A stretch of DNA of 64,000 nucleotides from Cognatiyoonia koreensis (GTDB lineage: Bacteria; Pseudomonadota; Alphaproteobacteria; Rhodobacterales; Rhodobacteraceae): NCBI RefSeq assembly GCF_900109295.1, contig NZ_FOIZ01000001.1, forward strand, positions 1,302,001 through 1,366,000, in the 5' to 3' direction. Shown piece by piece: positions 8,162 through 18,807 of the stretch. Each line of letters opens with the position of its first letter. Within the stretch, counting starts at the first letter, position 1. The translations under genes and the position numbers were made by a program. The notes below the pieces were generated by a model. That model made no database searches. It had not been told where the DNA came from and was given only the letters and a program-made list of their open reading frames with translations.

Positions 8162-10651
8162 ATGCGTTTCCTTGCTCCGTTTCTTTTGACTGCTTTCGCC
8201 ACTGCTTCTTCCGCACAGGACAATCCGAACACAATTCTGGTGTTGGATGGTTCCGGTTCAATGTGGGGACAGATCGACGGCGTGGCAAAGATCACCATTG
8301 CCCAGGAGGTCGTCAGCGCGCTGATGGACACCATTCCACCAGAGCAGAATATCGGACTGACCGTCTACGGCCACCGCGAGCGCGGGAACTGCACAGACAT
8401 TGAAACCATCGTCGCCCCCGGGCCCAATACGCGCGACGCTATCCGGGACGCCGTGAACGGGATCAAGCCGTTGGGCAAGACACCGATGACCGATAGTATC
8501 ATCGCCGCCGCCGAAGCGTTGCGCTATACCGAGGACAGCGCGACGGTCATTCTGGTCAGCGACGGCGTTGAGACTTGCAACCCTGATCCGTGCGCAGCAA
8601 TGCGTTTGCTTGAAGAAGCCGCGATTGATTTCACTGCCCATGTCGTCGGATTTGATGTGGGTTCGGACGCAGTCGCGTTAGCACAGATGCAATGCATCGC
8701 CGAGGAAACCGGCGGCCAGTTTTTAACTGCAGACAATGCAGAGGAACTCGGGGCGGCGCTGCAGACAGTCGCCGCCGAACCTGATCCGGTTGGGGTCACT
8801 ATGACGTTCACGGCTGTCGTCGGCGAGGACGCCGCGCTGGTCACAAGCCCGGTGCTTTGGGACATCAACAGCGATGCGGGGATGTTTGCCGAGGACTTGG
8901 ATGGCAACCCGTTGACGGCCGACCTTCTTGAAGGTGCCTATGTCGCAACTGCTTACAGCCTTGAATACGAGCAGACAGTCAACGTTGATTTCATAGTGAT
9001 CGACGGTGGCGCGACTGAGGTTACTGCTGTCTTTGAAGAACCAATTCCCACGGCGCGACTTGTCGCGCCAAGCAGCGCGCCTGCTGGGTCGAACGTTCAA
9101 GTGGGCTGGGACGGGCCGGGACATGAGAGTGATTTCGTCGGTATAGGCGCGGTCGGGGCCGAGGGCGGCAACCAATGGCAAAACTACACCTATGTAAGAG
9201 ACGGCAACCCGATCACATTGCTGATGCCCGCCACTGCGGGCGACTATGTCATCCAATACTTTTCGAACGACGGTGCACGTACTGCAATCGCGCAAACTCC
9301 AATCACCTTGTTGCCGGTTGAGGCCAGCATTACCGCGCCAGCAGAGGCTCCGGCGGGTGCCGAGATCAGCGTAGCCTGGACCGGACCGGACTATGACAGT
9401 GATTTCATTGGGATTGGCAAAGCGGATGCCGAAGGCGGCAACCAGTGGGAAAACTACACGCGCACAAGCGACGGCAGCCCGCTTATGCTCTTGGTACCAA
9501 CAGAACCCGGTGACTATTTGATCCAGTATTTCGTGAATCAGGACCGGACAATATACGCGACCGCGCCGATCAAGGTTGTCGATGTGAAAGCAAGCATTAC
9601 TGCCCCGACAGAAGCGCAGTCAGGCTCAGAGGTTGAAGTTACGTGGACCGGTCCGGGCTATGAAAACGATTTCATCGGGATTGGCAAAGTTGGTGCCAAC
9701 GGCGGCAACCAGTGGGAGAATTACACCCGCACAAATGAAGGCAGCCCACTGACCCTGACTGTGCCGACGGAACCGGGCGATTATCTGATCCAGTACTTTA
9801 TCAATCAGGATCGCGAGATTATTGCGACGGCAGCTTTGACCGTAACTGACGTTGCTGCGAGCGTCACTGCCCCCGCTTCCGCTCCCGCGGGATCGGATAT
9901 TACCGTCAGCTGGACGGGACCGGATTATGAAAATGACTTCATTGGAATTGGCAAGGTCGGCGCAACCGGAGGCAATCAGTGGAAGAACTACACACGTACC
10001 TCTGACGGGGCGACGTTGACCCTGACGGTGCCTACGGAACCGGGCGATTATCTGATCCAGTACTTCGTGAATCAGGATCGCACGATCATCGCCAGTACGC
10101 CCTTTATAGCTGAACCGGTCAAGGCAACGATCACGGCACCAGATACGGCCGTGGCAGGACAGACGATTTCTGTCACATGGGAAGGCCCCGACTACGAAAG
10201 CGACTTTATCGGCATCGGTGAGGCTGGAGCCACAGGCGGAAGCCAATGGGTGAATTATACGCGCACGAACGAAGGCGAAACGCTCGCTTTGCGGGTGCCC
10301 TCTTTGCCCGGCGATTACGTAATCAAATACTTCGTAAATCAGGACCGCTCGGTCCTCGCCCAGCACCCGATCACAGTGTCAGAAGCGACGGGCCGGTTGA
10401 TCGCACCCGCAACGGCACCTGCCGGAACTGACCTGATCGTAGGATGGGACGGGCCCGATTACGAAGGCGACTTCATCGGTGTTGGAAAGGTTGGAGCCGA
10501 GGGTGGCGGACGTTGGGAACGCTACGAGCGCACCAACACCGGCAACCCAGTGACAGTGCGGCTGCCGGATGAACCGGGAGACTACGAGGTGACCTATTTC
10601 ATAGATCAGGGACGCGTGCCGATCGCGACGGTGCCACTCACCCTTGAGTAA
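8162..10651 (+). CDS. Secreted von Willebrand factor A protein with six 89-residue tandem repeats
   Basis: An 829-residue exported protein. It has a signal peptide (residues 1-18, cleavage after SSA) and a VWA domain at about 24-205 with the MIDAS motif DGSGS at 29-33, a later TPMTDS and LVSDGVETC. A linker to about residue 297 follows. Then come six tandem repeats, the first starting at nt 9053 and the others at 9320, 9587, 9854, 10121 and 10388, so each unit is exactly 267 nt. Conserved repeat core: DFIGIGK, GGNQW, NYTRT, PGDYLIQYF, NQDR. Each unit looks like an all-beta sandwich. Likely role: periplasmic or surface adhesion or scaffold with metal-dependent binding; function is unknown. The ATG at 8162 has AGAGGA upstream; the ATG at 8147 overlaps that site. 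Confidence 0.85.
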   Translation: MRFLAPFLLTAFATASSAQDNPNTILVLDGSGSMWGQIDGVAKITIAQEVVSALMDTIPPEQNIGLTVYGHRERGNCTDIETIVAPGPNTRDAIRDAVNGIKPLGKTPMTDSIIAAAEALRYTEDSATVILVSDGVETCNPDPCAAMRLLEEAAIDFTAHVVGFDVGSDAVALAQMQCIAEETGGQFLTADNAEELGAALQTVAAEPDPVGVTMTFTAVVGEDAALVTSPVLWDINSDAGMFAEDLDGNPLTADLLEGAYVATAYSLEYEQTVNVDFIVIDGGATEVTAVFEEPIPTARLVAPSSAPAGSNVQVGWDGPGHESDFVGIGAVGAEGGNQWQNYTYVRDGNPITLLMPATAGDYVIQYFSNDGARTAIAQTPITLLPVEASITAPAEAPAGAEISVAWTGPDYDSDFIGIGKADAEGGNQWENYTRTSDGSPLMLLVPTEPGDYLIQYFVNQDRTIYATAPIKVVDVKASITAPTEAQSGSEVEVTWTGPGYENDFIGIGKVGANGGNQWENYTRTNEGSPLTLTVPTEPGDYLIQYFINQDREIIATAALTVTDVAASVTAPASAPAGSDITVSWTGPDYENDFIGIGKVGATGGNQWKNYTRTSDGATLTLTVPTEPGDYLIQYFVNQDRTIIASTPFIAEPVKATITAPDTAVAGQTISVTWEGPDYESDFIGIGEAGATGGSQWVNYTRTNEGETLALRVPSLPGDYVIKYFVNQDRSVLAQHPITVSEATGRLIAPATAPAGTDLIVGWDGPDYEGDFIGVGKVGAEGGGRWERYERTNTGNPVTVRLPDEPGDYEVTYFIDQGRVPIATVPLTLE
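9053..10648 (+). repeat. Six in-frame tandem repeats of 267 bp
   Basis: Repeat units begin at 9053, 9320, 9587, 9854, 10121 and 10388. Five are exactly 267 nt (89 codons) and the last is 87 codons plus stop. Units 2-4 are the most alike at protein level, and units 1 and 6 the most diverged, as expected for duplication from the middle outward. There is no insertion or deletion between units, so the period is under strong constraint. Confidence 0.9.
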
Positions 10652-10660
10652 AACGAAAAT

Positions 10661-10685
10661 GGGCGGCCATCATAGAAGGCCGCCC
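10661..10685 (+). terminator. Hairpin downstream of the VWA gene
   Basis: A perfect 8-bp GC stem, GGGCGGCC at 10661-10668 and GGCCGCCC at 10678-10685, with a 9-base loop, starts 10 bp after the stop codon. The following bases are AAAATGTTT, so the T tract is poor. It could serve as a transcription end or mRNA-stabilising hairpin. Confidence 0.55.
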
Positions 10686-10690
10686 AAAAT

Positions 10691-10706
10691 GTTTCGCATG
10701 CGAAAC
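10691..10706. promoter_or_regulatory. 16-bp perfect palindrome of unknown role
   Basis: GTTTCGCATGCGAAAC is a complete 16-bp palindrome. It lies 5 bp after the hairpin that follows the VWA gene and 157 bp beyond the 3' end of lpdA. It could be a protein-binding site or part of a composite terminator. No open reading frame begins close to it on either strand, so an operator role is not obvious. Confidence 0.35.
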
Positions 10707-10862
10707 AAATTATCAAATATTAACAGGTGCTTAACAGCATTTTTTTGTGCTTGGCTCAAGCTGCAGCGCAACTTGAACCACGCATTAGTCGCAGAATGAT
10801 TGGGCAGTGGAACCAGCCGTAAGATCGGCGTTGCTTAATGCCTTCCTGCCCAAATTGGCCGA

Positions 10863-12257
10863 CTACATATGAATCACGCGCCCGTACGCATCCAGCACGC
10901 TTTCATGCATCATCTCTGACAGTGTCGGATGCGGGAAGACAGTGTTCATCAGGTCTTCTTCAGTGGTTTCGAGCTGACGACCAACGACATAACCCTGAAT
11001 TAGTTCAGTCACTTCAGCGCCGACCATGTGCGCACCCAACAATTCACCCGTCTTTTCGTCAAAGACAGTTTTGATCATGCCTTCGGGTTCGCCCAATGCA
11101 ATCGCTTTGCCGTTTCCGATGAAAGGAAAGCGGCCAACCTTGACCTTGTAGCCCAGCTCTTTTGCTTTGGCTTCCGTGTAGCCGACCGATGCGACCTGCG
11201 GATGGCAATAGGTACAGCCGGCGATGCTTTCCGGTTTGACCGGATGCGCGTGCTTGCCTGCGATGAGATCTGCGACCATCACACCTTCGTGGCTTGCCTT
11301 GTGGGCCAGCCAGGGAGCACCTGCAATATCGCCGATCGCGTACAGCCCATCGACGCCTGTGCGGCAGAATTCGTCAGTTACCACATGCGTGCGGTCAATC
11401 TTTACGCCAAGTTCTTCAAGTCCCAGATTTTCGACATTGCCGACGATGCCCACTGCCGAAATCACGGTATCGAAGTCGTGCTTTTCGATTTTTCCGCCAA
11501 CTTCAATGTGTGCTGTGACTTTGCCCTTGGCACGATCCAGCTTCTTGACCATGGCTTTTTCCATGATCTTCATGCCCTGCTTGACGAATTGCTTCTTGGC
11601 GAAGGCAGAAATTTCTGCGTCTTCGACTGGCAGCACGCGATCCATGACCTCGACAACAGTGGTTTCGGAACCCATCGTATTGTAGAAGCTGGCGAATTCG
11701 ATACCGATCGCGCCAGACCCGATGACCAACAGTTTCTTTGGCATGCGGACCGGCTGCAGTGCGTGCTTGTAGGTCCAGACCAGATCGCCGTCTGCTTCAA
11801 GGCCCGGAAGTTCACGCGCCCTTGCACCAGTAGCAAGCACGATGTTCTTCGCGGTCAGTTCCTCGGTGCCCTTTTCGGTCTTGACGCTAACCTTGCCCTT
11901 GGCGGGGATTGTCGCCTCCCCCATGATCGTCGTGACTTTGTTCTTTTTCATCAGGTGGCCAATGCCGCCAGATAGCTGACCTGCAACATTGCGCGAACGT
12001 TTGACCACAGCGTCCAAATCAAAGCTGGCTTTGTCGACGGACAGGCCGAATTCCTTCGCACGATGCATAAGGTGGAATACTTCCGACGAACGCAGCAGGG
12101 CCTTTGTTGGAATACATCCCCAGTTCAGGCAGATGCCGCCCATGTGCTCGCGCTCGACGATTGCGACATTCATCCCCAGCTGTGCACCGCGGATAGCAGC
12201 GACATATCCACCGGGGCCGGCTCCGATCACGATAAGATCAAAGTTCTTCGCAGCCAT
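10863..12257 (-). CDS. lpdA: Dihydrolipoyl dehydrogenase
   Basis: A 464-residue E3 flavoenzyme of the 2-oxoacid dehydrogenase complexes. The FAD motif GAGPGGYVAA is at residues 12-21 and the redox disulfide is in GGICLNWGCIPTK near residue 41. The NAD-binding VIGSGAIGIEFA is near residue 180, and the His-Glu active-site pair is in HPHPTLSEMMHE near the C-terminus. It reoxidises dihydrolipoamide with NAD+. No E1 or E2 genes lie beside it, so it may serve several complexes as a stand-alone copy. Downstream on the same strand, beyond a 212-bp gap, is the convergent VWA gene. Confidence 0.96.
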   Translation of the reverse strand: MAAKNFDLIVIGAGPGGYVAAIRGAQLGMNVAIVEREHMGGICLNWGCIPTKALLRSSEVFHLMHRAKEFGLSVDKASFDLDAVVKRSRNVAGQLSGGIGHLMKKNKVTTIMGEATIPAKGKVSVKTEKGTEELTAKNIVLATGARARELPGLEADGDLVWTYKHALQPVRMPKKLLVIGSGAIGIEFASFYNTMGSETTVVEVMDRVLPVEDAEISAFAKKQFVKQGMKIMEKAMVKKLDRAKGKVTAHIEVGGKIEKHDFDTVISAVGIVGNVENLGLEELGVKIDRTHVVTDEFCRTGVDGLYAIGDIAGAPWLAHKASHEGVMVADLIAGKHAHPVKPESIAGCTYCHPQVASVGYTEAKAKELGYKVKVGRFPFIGNGKAIALGEPEGMIKTVFDEKTGELLGAHMVGAEVTELIQGYVVGRQLETTEEDLMNTVFPHPTLSEMMHESVLDAYGRVIHM

Positions 12258-12362
12258 GAGTTTCTCCTCTCCGAAACAGTTTGTTTAGCGTTAAACTAAT
12301 TCTCAGCGAACCACTAGTGACCTGGCGTCATGCCCGCTATGGGCTCTGCGCAAAGCATACAA

Positions 12363-12944
12363 TCAGGCTGCTTCCGCCTGCACTTTGCGCAAAATAGCAC
12401 CATAGCCGCCGTTGGACATGAAGTCCTGTTCGGCTTGGGTAGACACGCGGTGCAGCGCTGCGTTGCGATAGGGAAACCGACCGAAGCGGCGAATAATCTC
12501 GCGGTGAGCTTTGGCATGATCGATATTATTCTCGCCTGTTTCCGGCATGCGAGAATGGATCAGACGCACTGCACGATCCTGATCCGTCAGGTTTTCCGAG
12601 TGCATCAATGGCAAGTAGAAAAACTGCCGCGCAGGTTCGTCGATCCGCATGTCCCAATCATTGTTAATCGCCAGTTTCGCTGCTGCGCGGGCCAGACCAT
12701 CGGTCGAAAATGCCTGCGCATCATTGCGAAACATGTTTCGCGTCAATTGGTCCGTCAGAATAATATATGCCAATGTTTCGGACGCGCAGGTCAGCCAAAG
12801 ACCAAGATGCCCGTCAGCCGCGCGTTCCCATGTGGTGAGGAACTTGTCTCGCACTTCTGCGTCAAGCGTTTCTCCTCCGGCATACCAGCCTTTCGGGCCG
12901 ATCTCGTCCAGCCAGAAATTCAAAACATCCTGAGGAGTTTTCAC
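12363..12944 (-). CDS. DUF924 family protein
   Basis: A 193-residue cytoplasmic protein. The N-terminal TPQDVLNFWLDEIGPKGWY and the following LTDQLTRNMFR and FFYLPLMHSE stretches are typical of DUF924, an all-helical family of unknown biochemical role with TPR-like structure. The GTG at 12944 is preferred: GGAGG stands eight bases upstream and the encoded protein then has the normal family length. The upstream ATG-based extension (to 13238) runs through the end of the MFS gene and looks artificial. It lies 106 bp upstream of lpdA on the same strand. Confidence 0.82.
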   Translation of the reverse strand: MKTPQDVLNFWLDEIGPKGWYAGGETLDAEVRDKFLTTWERAADGHLGLWLTCASETLAYIILTDQLTRNMFRNDAQAFSTDGLARAAAKLAINNDWDMRIDEPARQFFYLPLMHSENLTDQDRAVRLIHSRMPETGENNIDHAKAHREIIRRFGRFPYRNAALHRVSTQAEQDFMSNGGYGAILRKVQAEAA

Positions 12945-13009
12945 AACACCGTCCTCCACGAAACCACCGTCACTACTGAAACAGGCAAGTGGCTGTATGA
13001 CAAGGAAAT

Positions 13010-14269
13010 TTACTTCGCATCGCTGTCTACTTCCTCGGTGTCGATATAAACTTCCTGCGCTATCTCCGCGATTAGCGGCGTTGTCGTTGCCGCGACTGGT
13101 GAATATGGAACCGTCTCGAATTCCAGATTGCTGCGCGTGCGGCGGGTCATTCGGTAGGCTGCGTAAGCAGCAATCGCCAATAGCAGTATGGATGAAAAGA
13201 GCCAGAAGCCTTCGGCACCAAAGGTGTCCATAACCCAACCAACGATCAGTGGCCCAGCGATTGCGCCAACGCCATTGATGAACAGCAGTCCGCCAGAGGC
13301 AGCAGCCATATCATCCTTTTCGAGATAGTCATTAGCATAGGCAATCAGGAGCGCATAAAGCGGGTTCGATGTACCCCCAACCAGCGCGGCACCGATCAGG
13401 ATGATTGTAAAGTTGCCGGGTATCAGAAAGGCAAGCATCGCCCCTATCCCGCCAACTGTCGTCGTGATCAACACGAGAATGCGGCGGTCAATCCGGTCGG
13501 ATATCCAGCCAATTGGATATTGCGCCACGAGGGCTGCGATATAGATCGTCGAAACGAAGACCGAGATCTGGTTCACTGTCAGACCGGCCTTGAGCCCATA
13601 GACTGCCGACATCCCAAATTGTGCAGCAAAGATCCCGCCCAGCAGAAACATCCCGACACACGCCAATGGAGACGCCTCAATCAGGCGTGGCAGTGAGAGC
13701 GGCTTTGTCTGCGAAAATGCCGGCACTGGTCGGACGGACAGAAGGATCGGTGCAAAGGCAAGCGAAACCAGCACTGAGGGTACAATGAAAAGTATGTACC
13801 CGCTGACATCGCCACGCGAAATGATATACTGCGCCGCGACAATTCCCGCCATCTGCACGATCATATAAATCGACAGCGCCTTGCCCCTGTTTTCATTGTC
13901 GGATGCATCGTTCAGCCAGCTTTCTGCTGTTACGTAAACACCGCAGAAACAAAAACCGATCATGACACGGCCCAGGACCCATGCCCAGGGTTCCACGAGG
14001 ACTGGATAAAGGATCAAAACCGCGGAAATCGTGGACCCCAGTGCCGCAAATACCCGCACGTGACCAACCCGCTGGATCAGCAGGGGTGTCGCTTTGGAAC
14101 TGAAGAGAAAGCCAAGGAAATAGGCCGACATCACGACCGAAAGCTCGAATGTGGTGAAACCCTCCTGCTCGCCCCTCAGGCCAAGCAGAGTGCCTTGCAG
14201 GCCATTGCCGATCATCAACATGAAGATGCCAAGGAACAACGCCCAAGATGCACTAAAAACTTTGATCAC
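13010..14269 (-). CDS. Major facilitator superfamily transporter
   Basis: A 419-residue inner-membrane protein with twelve predicted hydrophobic segments in two halves, starting with MIKVFSASWALFLGIFML. The cytoplasmic loop between helices 2 and 3 and RVMIGFCFCGVYVTAESWLND are reminiscent of YcaD-type MFS proteins. The last 60 residues are hydrophilic and acidic (ending EEVDSDAK). The substrate cannot be read from the sequence. It lies 65 bp upstream of the DUF924 gene on the same strand. Confidence 0.88.
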   Translation of the reverse strand: MIKVFSASWALFLGIFMLMIGNGLQGTLLGLRGEQEGFTTFELSVVMSAYFLGFLFSSKATPLLIQRVGHVRVFAALGSTISAVLILYPVLVEPWAWVLGRVMIGFCFCGVYVTAESWLNDASDNENRGKALSIYMIVQMAGIVAAQYIISRGDVSGYILFIVPSVLVSLAFAPILLSVRPVPAFSQTKPLSLPRLIEASPLACVGMFLLGGIFAAQFGMSAVYGLKAGLTVNQISVFVSTIYIAALVAQYPIGWISDRIDRRILVLITTTVGGIGAMLAFLIPGNFTIILIGAALVGGTSNPLYALLIAYANDYLEKDDMAAASGGLLFINGVGAIAGPLIVGWVMDTFGAEGFWLFSSILLLAIAAYAAYRMTRRTRSNLEFETVPYSPVAATTTPLIAEIAQEVYIDTEEVDSDAK

Positions 14270-14370
14270 GGCGCGAATCCTTCGTGAGATGCCTCAACCA
14301 CATGGATCATCAAAGTTGGCAGATCAATGACACAAGCGACATTGCATAGCTGAATTCGCACATAGCCCGT

Positions 14371-15420
14371 CTAAGGGGGCAAAAGCAGCGAGCTGTCCCC
14401 GTAGGAAAAGAAGCGATACCTGTGCGAAATTGCATGTTTGTAGATCGCCTTGATCCGGTCTGTGCCCATGAGCGCGGAAACAAGCATCATCAGCGTCGAC
14501 TTTGGCAGGTGGAAATTCGTCATCAGCCCGTCCGTGATCTGGAACTGATAACCGGGCGTGATGAAAATATCGGTTGGTCCCTTCCACGGACCAACCTGCC
14601 CTTTCTTGGCAGCGCTTTCGATCAGTCGCAGTGCGGTGGTCCCGACAGGAATGATACGTCCGCCGGCGGCCTTGGTCGCGTTGATCTCTGCCGCTGCACT
14701 TTGCGACACATGTCCCCATTCAGCATGCATCTTGTGTTGGGTGATGTCGTCCACCTTCACCGGCAGGAATGTGCCTGCGCCGACGTGCAGTGTGACATGG
14801 GAAAAGGTGACACCTTTTTGTTTTAGAGCGGCTAGAAGGTCGGCATCAAAATGCAGCGAAGCTGTCGGTGCCGCCACAGCACCGGCGTGTTTGGCCCAAG
14901 CTGTCTGGTAATCAATCTTATCCGCTTCGTCGGCGGGCCGTTTGGCTGCGATATAGGGCGGAAGCGGCATGGCTCCTACATCCGCAAGTGCTGTATCGAA
15001 GTCATCGCCCGCCAGATTGAAGGCCAAGATGGCTTGCCCGTCTGAACGACTTGCGACAACCGCGCTGAGATCGTCGGAAAAGACAATCGTTTCGCCATCC
15101 TTGACCTTTTTTAACGGCTTGATCAACGCGCTCCAGTTCCCGTTGGTTTGCGGTTCAAGCAACGTCACCTCGATCCGTGCGGTTGTGTGACTTTCCGCAG
15201 ACTCACGTGTACGATGCCCCGTTAAACGTGCGGGAATGACCTTTGTGTCATTCAGGATCAGCCGGTCACCCGGTGCCAGTTGGTCAACAATATCGCGTAC
15301 GTGAAGATCATTGAATTCATCGCCATTCGCGACCAAAAGCCGAGCCGAGGTACGCGGACGTGCCGGGCGCGTTGCGATCAATTCTTCTGGCAGAACGAAA
15401 TCAAAATCGGAAAGCTTCAT
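14371..15420 (-). CDS. queA: S-adenosylmethionine:tRNA ribosyltransferase-isomerase
   Basis: A 349-residue QueA, which transfers and isomerises the ribosyl moiety of SAM onto preQ1 at tRNA position 34 in queuosine synthesis. Family stretches are [16 protein letters not shown] at the start, LPPYI near residue 190, [11 protein letters not shown] near residue 235 and [14 protein letters not shown] near residue 315. The tRNA-guanine transglycosylase gene tgt, which acts one step earlier, is also in this window (47.3 kb), but not adjacent. The start overlaps the end of the upstream AsmA-like gene by 4 bp, so the two are likely coupled. Confidence 0.97.
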   Translation of the reverse strand: MKLSDFDFVLPEELIATRPARPRTSARLLVANGDEFNDLHVRDIVDQLAPGDRLILNDTKVIPARLTGHRTRESAESHTTARIEVTLLEPQTNGNWSALIKPLKKVKDGETIVFSDDLSAVVASRSDGQAILAFNLAGDDFDTALADVGAMPLPPYIAAKRPADEADKIDYQTAWAKHAGAVAAPTASLHFDADLLAALKQKGVTFSHVTLHVGAGTFLPVKVDDITQHKMHAEWGHVSQSAAAEINATKAAGGRIIPVGTTALRLIESAAKKGQVGPWKGPTDIFITPGYQFQITDGLMTNFHLPKSTLMMLVSALMGTDRIKAIYKHAISHRYRFFSYGDSSLLLPP

Positions 15421-18400
15421 TCAGTGACCTCGGGCGGGGCGCGACGGAAAATTTCGCGGAACATGCCCGGGGTTAACGCCGAAAGCGGGTTCACGCTGAC
15501 AGCGGGATTATCAACAGTTCCGGCAATATTGAAGTTAAAACCGATCAGCCCCTCACCGCGTCGCGTCAGAATGGATCCGATCTGGTTGACGAGATAAAAT
15601 GGCGAGACAACCCCTTGGAAATCCACAGATTTGCTTGACAGCGTGTAGATTCCGTCCAGCGAGATCCCAAGCCCCGGTCCGACAGCACTTGATTGCGTCA
15701 AAACAACCTGCCGCGGCGTGAGGCGAAAATTCGCATCCACTGCGTCAAAGGCCAAACCTTGCCCGTCAAGTTGTTGAAGCAATCCAACCACACTGATCGC
15801 ATCCAGTAATGCTGCCATTGCAGGCGCGTCCTTCACCCGAAGGTTTCGAACCGCCAGCGTGCCGTCAAATGTGCCTTCGCCTGCAGCCGGCAACAGCGTC
15901 AGATCAAGCGTTCCACCGATAGCGTTGCGCATGAAACCTGCTGCCCGCACGACGCCGCCTGCGTCGTTGCTGACAAGCCGAACGGCCGACCGGCCATTGC
16001 GCGGGGCGACTGTGCCCTGCACAACGGCAGCGCCGTTAACCCGGCCCTGAAACTGGCCGGAGAACCCGCCTGATCCGTCAAAGTCACCGGCAAACGCTGT
16101 CAGCGCGATTCCATCGGTGATTTGCAGGCGATCCAGCGCGATGGACATCGGGCCACCGCCCTGCCCACCAGGTCCAAAGCGCGCGCGTCGCAGGTCAAGC
16201 ACGCCTCCCGCAATTTCAACGGCAACAGGTCGGCCAGCGCCGCGCCCGCGCAGCGTGATCGGTGCGTTCAACCAGTTATCAAGCTGTACTTCACTGAACC
16301 GCGCCGCGTTCAATGTGCCGTTGTCATTGAAAGTGATGGCACCACTCGCGGAAAGACCGCCACCGCCAACGTCAAGCGTGTCGATTGACGGCACCGGACC
16401 AAGCCGGCCCGCCACACGTAATCGACCTTGTGCTGTGGGGGATTTGGACCAGCCAATTGGCGGCAACGCGAGTTGTATGCCTTGCAGATTTGACGTCAGC
16501 GAAAACGCTGGCGCGGCCCCCCGCGCGAGGTCAATCTCAAGTCGCCCACGTCCCGTTCCAGCAACCGAACCGGGTGGCAAACCGATATTGAACGCGTCAA
16601 GAAACTGCGGGGACAATTCGATATCCGCCTCCACACGGCTTTTCCCGTTCGCGGCCGGACCAATCGGTAACGTATAACTGCCGACAACTGGGACACCGTC
16701 AACGCTGACGGCCCCTTCAAAACGCAATTGTGTATTCGTGGCCCTCAGCAAGACCGTGCCACCTGTCAGCGTCCGGTTGGGGATAATACTGTCAGAACTG
16801 ACCCGCCGCAGCGTTCCTGCAATGTCAAACTGGGTCTCACCCGGTTCTGGTCTTCGTCCCAGCGGGAACGTAATCGTGCCATTGATCAGTGCCCGCCCAT
16901 CAGCAAGCGTCACCGCGCGGTTTGCCTTGCTCAGGAACTGGAAGGGCTCCTGATCAAGTATGGAAAGCGCGGCAGTGATCGCGCTGTCGCTTATTAAGTT
17001 CAGCGACATCTCGTTTTCCTTGCGTGTAACGTCCGCGATCACAAGCGTAGATCCCGCGATATCAAGCGCGCCGCCGGTGGAGGCAATCACCCTGCCCTTG
17101 TCCAGCGAAACCGCGAACCGGTTGTTCGCCAGACTGACATAACCCGCCCCGTCCGAAATCCTGGGCATCGTGCGCATGAATTGGATCGTTGCGTCTTCAA
17201 AACCAAATCCCGCAGCACTGCGCGTCGGGCTTCCGGGATATGACCGCAGTGAAAATGTCAGGTCGCGGTAATTCGCGGTCGTCAGGTTGTTCACAAACCA
17301 CTCACGCGTTCTTGGAATTGTACCTTGCGGCCACAAGCGATGGAGCGTCTCATTGTCCAACCGGTCCCCACGAATATCGAGCGCGATGATCCAGCCTTCT
17401 GGCGTTGCGGCTGCATGCCCTTTTCCGATGGCCATAATCCGGGCGTCGTCAATGACCGCCTGACCGATTTCCAGAACAAAAGGATTGATCTGGAGCCTCA
17501 AGTCGACGGATGCCGTTTCGATCAGCAATGGTAATTCATAGATGCCGGGGGGATTGATCTGCAGATCCGTGAACTGGAACTGACCGAGAAAAGTTTCTGG
17601 TATTCCGTCCGTCAGATTCTGCGCAATCGCTTGCCCCTGCCCCGTGAAGGCCCCACGATCCGAGTGCAGGTCAAGCTGATCGAACGTGATCAAATTGCGC
17701 GCCGGATCAAACACCAATGCGATATCTGCTCCGTCAAAGGTGACAGGTGTGGCTCCTGCCTCTGGTCGAAACACGCCAGAGCCAATGTTCAGGGATGCCG
17801 TCAGCGGTAAGAGCTGTCCGCGATCATCCAGACCGGTGCTCAGTTCTGCAGTTAGTGATGCGTCCACACCGGACATCCAGCTGATCGCCGGTGACTGGGT
17901 CGCAAGATCACTCGCGGCGATATTGGCGACCCTTAACAAGAGATCAGCAGCCGTGCTGTTACGGGGGCTTTCGAAAACGATATCAATGCTTGCTGGCGTT
18001 TCGCTGGTGTTCAACGGCAGATCACCTGTGACGCGCGTTACGTCATTGCGCAGATCAAGTGCCAGCTGGCCCCCGTCGATTGTCCAAGTCTGCTTGGCGC
18101 GCGCATCCTCATAAATCAAACCAAGCTGGTTGATCCGTACTTGCTCCATCGCCTGCAAGGCGGGTCTGTCGAAGACGGCTTCGCTCTGCTCGATCAGAGT
18201 TGTCAGGTTCGGAGCATTTCCAAGCGCGTCGGCGTCGCGATCAAATGCAAGTGCGACGGTTCCGTCAGCCGCCCGCTTTAAAGAGACATCAACGCCTGTC
18301 AGGTCGATTTCCTGCATCAAGGCTGCACGTTCAAAGAATAGACCGCGCGGCGACATCAGCCCCGCAATCTCATCGATTTCTGCAAGGACAGCGCCCTCTG

Positions 18401-18710
18401 CATCACGCAAGGTCGTCGCCGTCAGTTTGACGCGCGGATGCAGGTCGCGCCCCACGTTGATTGTGATTTCTCCGAATTCAACGCTTCCCCCGGCGAGGAT
18501 CAGCGCCGCGCGCTCTTGCACCCGGTTCTTGACCCAGGAAGGTGCAGTCACATCGTTGTCGATCAGCAGAATGGACAGCAGCAGCACGACGGCGAACGGG
18601 ATCGTGGCGAGCAGCCAAATCGCACGCAAAGAATGGTGCACGGCTTTTCGACCGCGCCCTTTTTTTGGTGTCGGGAGGTCTTGAACCACCGCGTCGTTGC
18701 TGTCGGTCAT
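15417..18710 (-). CDS. Large AsmA/YhdP-type (DUF3971) envelope protein
   Basis: A 1097-residue protein with one N-terminal membrane anchor ([21 protein letters not shown], about residues 38-58) and a very long beta-rich periplasmic part. The C-terminal half has the DUF3971/AsmA_2 features, including [15 protein letters not shown] and [20 protein letters not shown] near the end. Related proteins (AsmA, YhdP, TamB) are bridge-like lipid carriers between inner and outer membrane; a role in phospholipid transport is inferred from the family. The ATG at 18710 gives a hydrophilic N-terminus before the anchor; the longer ORF runs into the divergent bcp promoter region. It is followed by queA with a 4-bp overlap. 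Confidence 0.85.
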   Translation of the reverse strand: MTDSNDAVVQDLPTPKKGRGRKAVHHSLRAIWLLATIPFAVVLLLSILLIDNDVTAPSWVKNRVQERAALILAGGSVEFGEITINVGRDLHPRVKLTATTLRDAEGAVLAEIDEIAGLMSPRGLFFERAALMQEIDLTGVDVSLKRAADGTVALAFDRDADALGNAPNLTTLIEQSEAVFDRPALQAMEQVRINQLGLIYEDARAKQTWTIDGGQLALDLRNDVTRVTGDLPLNTSETPASIDIVFESPRNSTAADLLLRVANIAASDLATQSPAISWMSGVDASLTAELSTGLDDRGQLLPLTASLNIGSGVFRPEAGATPVTFDGADIALVFDPARNLITFDQLDLHSDRGAFTGQGQAIAQNLTDGIPETFLGQFQFTDLQINPPGIYELPLLIETASVDLRLQINPFVLEIGQAVIDDARIMAIGKGHAAATPEGWIIALDIRGDRLDNETLHRLWPQGTIPRTREWFVNNLTTANYRDLTFSLRSYPGSPTRSAAGFGFEDATIQFMRTMPRISDGAGYVSLANNRFAVSLDKGRVIASTGGALDIAGSTLVIADVTRKENEMSLNLISDSAITAALSILDQEPFQFLSKANRAVTLADGRALINGTITFPLGRRPEPGETQFDIAGTLRRVSSDSIIPNRTLTGGTVLLRATNTQLRFEGAVSVDGVPVVGSYTLPIGPAANGKSRVEADIELSPQFLDAFNIGLPPGSVAGTGRGRLEIDLARGAAPAFSLTSNLQGIQLALPPIGWSKSPTAQGRLRVAGRLGPVPSIDTLDVGGGGLSASGAITFNDNGTLNAARFSEVQLDNWLNAPITLRGRGAGRPVAVEIAGGVLDLRRARFGPGGQGGGPMSIALDRLQITDGIALTAFAGDFDGSGGFSGQFQGRVNGAAVVQGTVAPRNGRSAVRLVSNDAGGVVRAAGFMRNAIGGTLDLTLLPAAGEGTFDGTLAVRNLRVKDAPAMAALLDAISVVGLLQQLDGQGLAFDAVDANFRLTPRQVVLTQSSAVGPGLGISLDGIYTLSSKSVDFQGVVSPFYLVNQIGSILTRRGEGLIGFNFNIAGTVDNPAVSVNPLSALTPGMFREIFRRAPPEVTE

Positions 18711-18807
18711 CGTGTGTCTTGTTTCCTTCGCGCTCTTTATCTTTGCGCGTCGCACTCTAAAACGAAACGAGAAAATGATCGAACGCCAGCCACAAAGGAC
18801 CATTCAG

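Noticed and set aside
10799..10854. TTGGGCAG/CTGCCCAA pair with a 40-base loop near the 3' end of lpdA
   Set aside because: The loop is too long for a terminator and there is no T run; probably chance.
12945..13238. N-terminal extension of the DUF924 protein
   Set aside because: The extension lies inside the MFS gene in another frame and has no family similarity; the GTG at 12944 has a good ribosome site.
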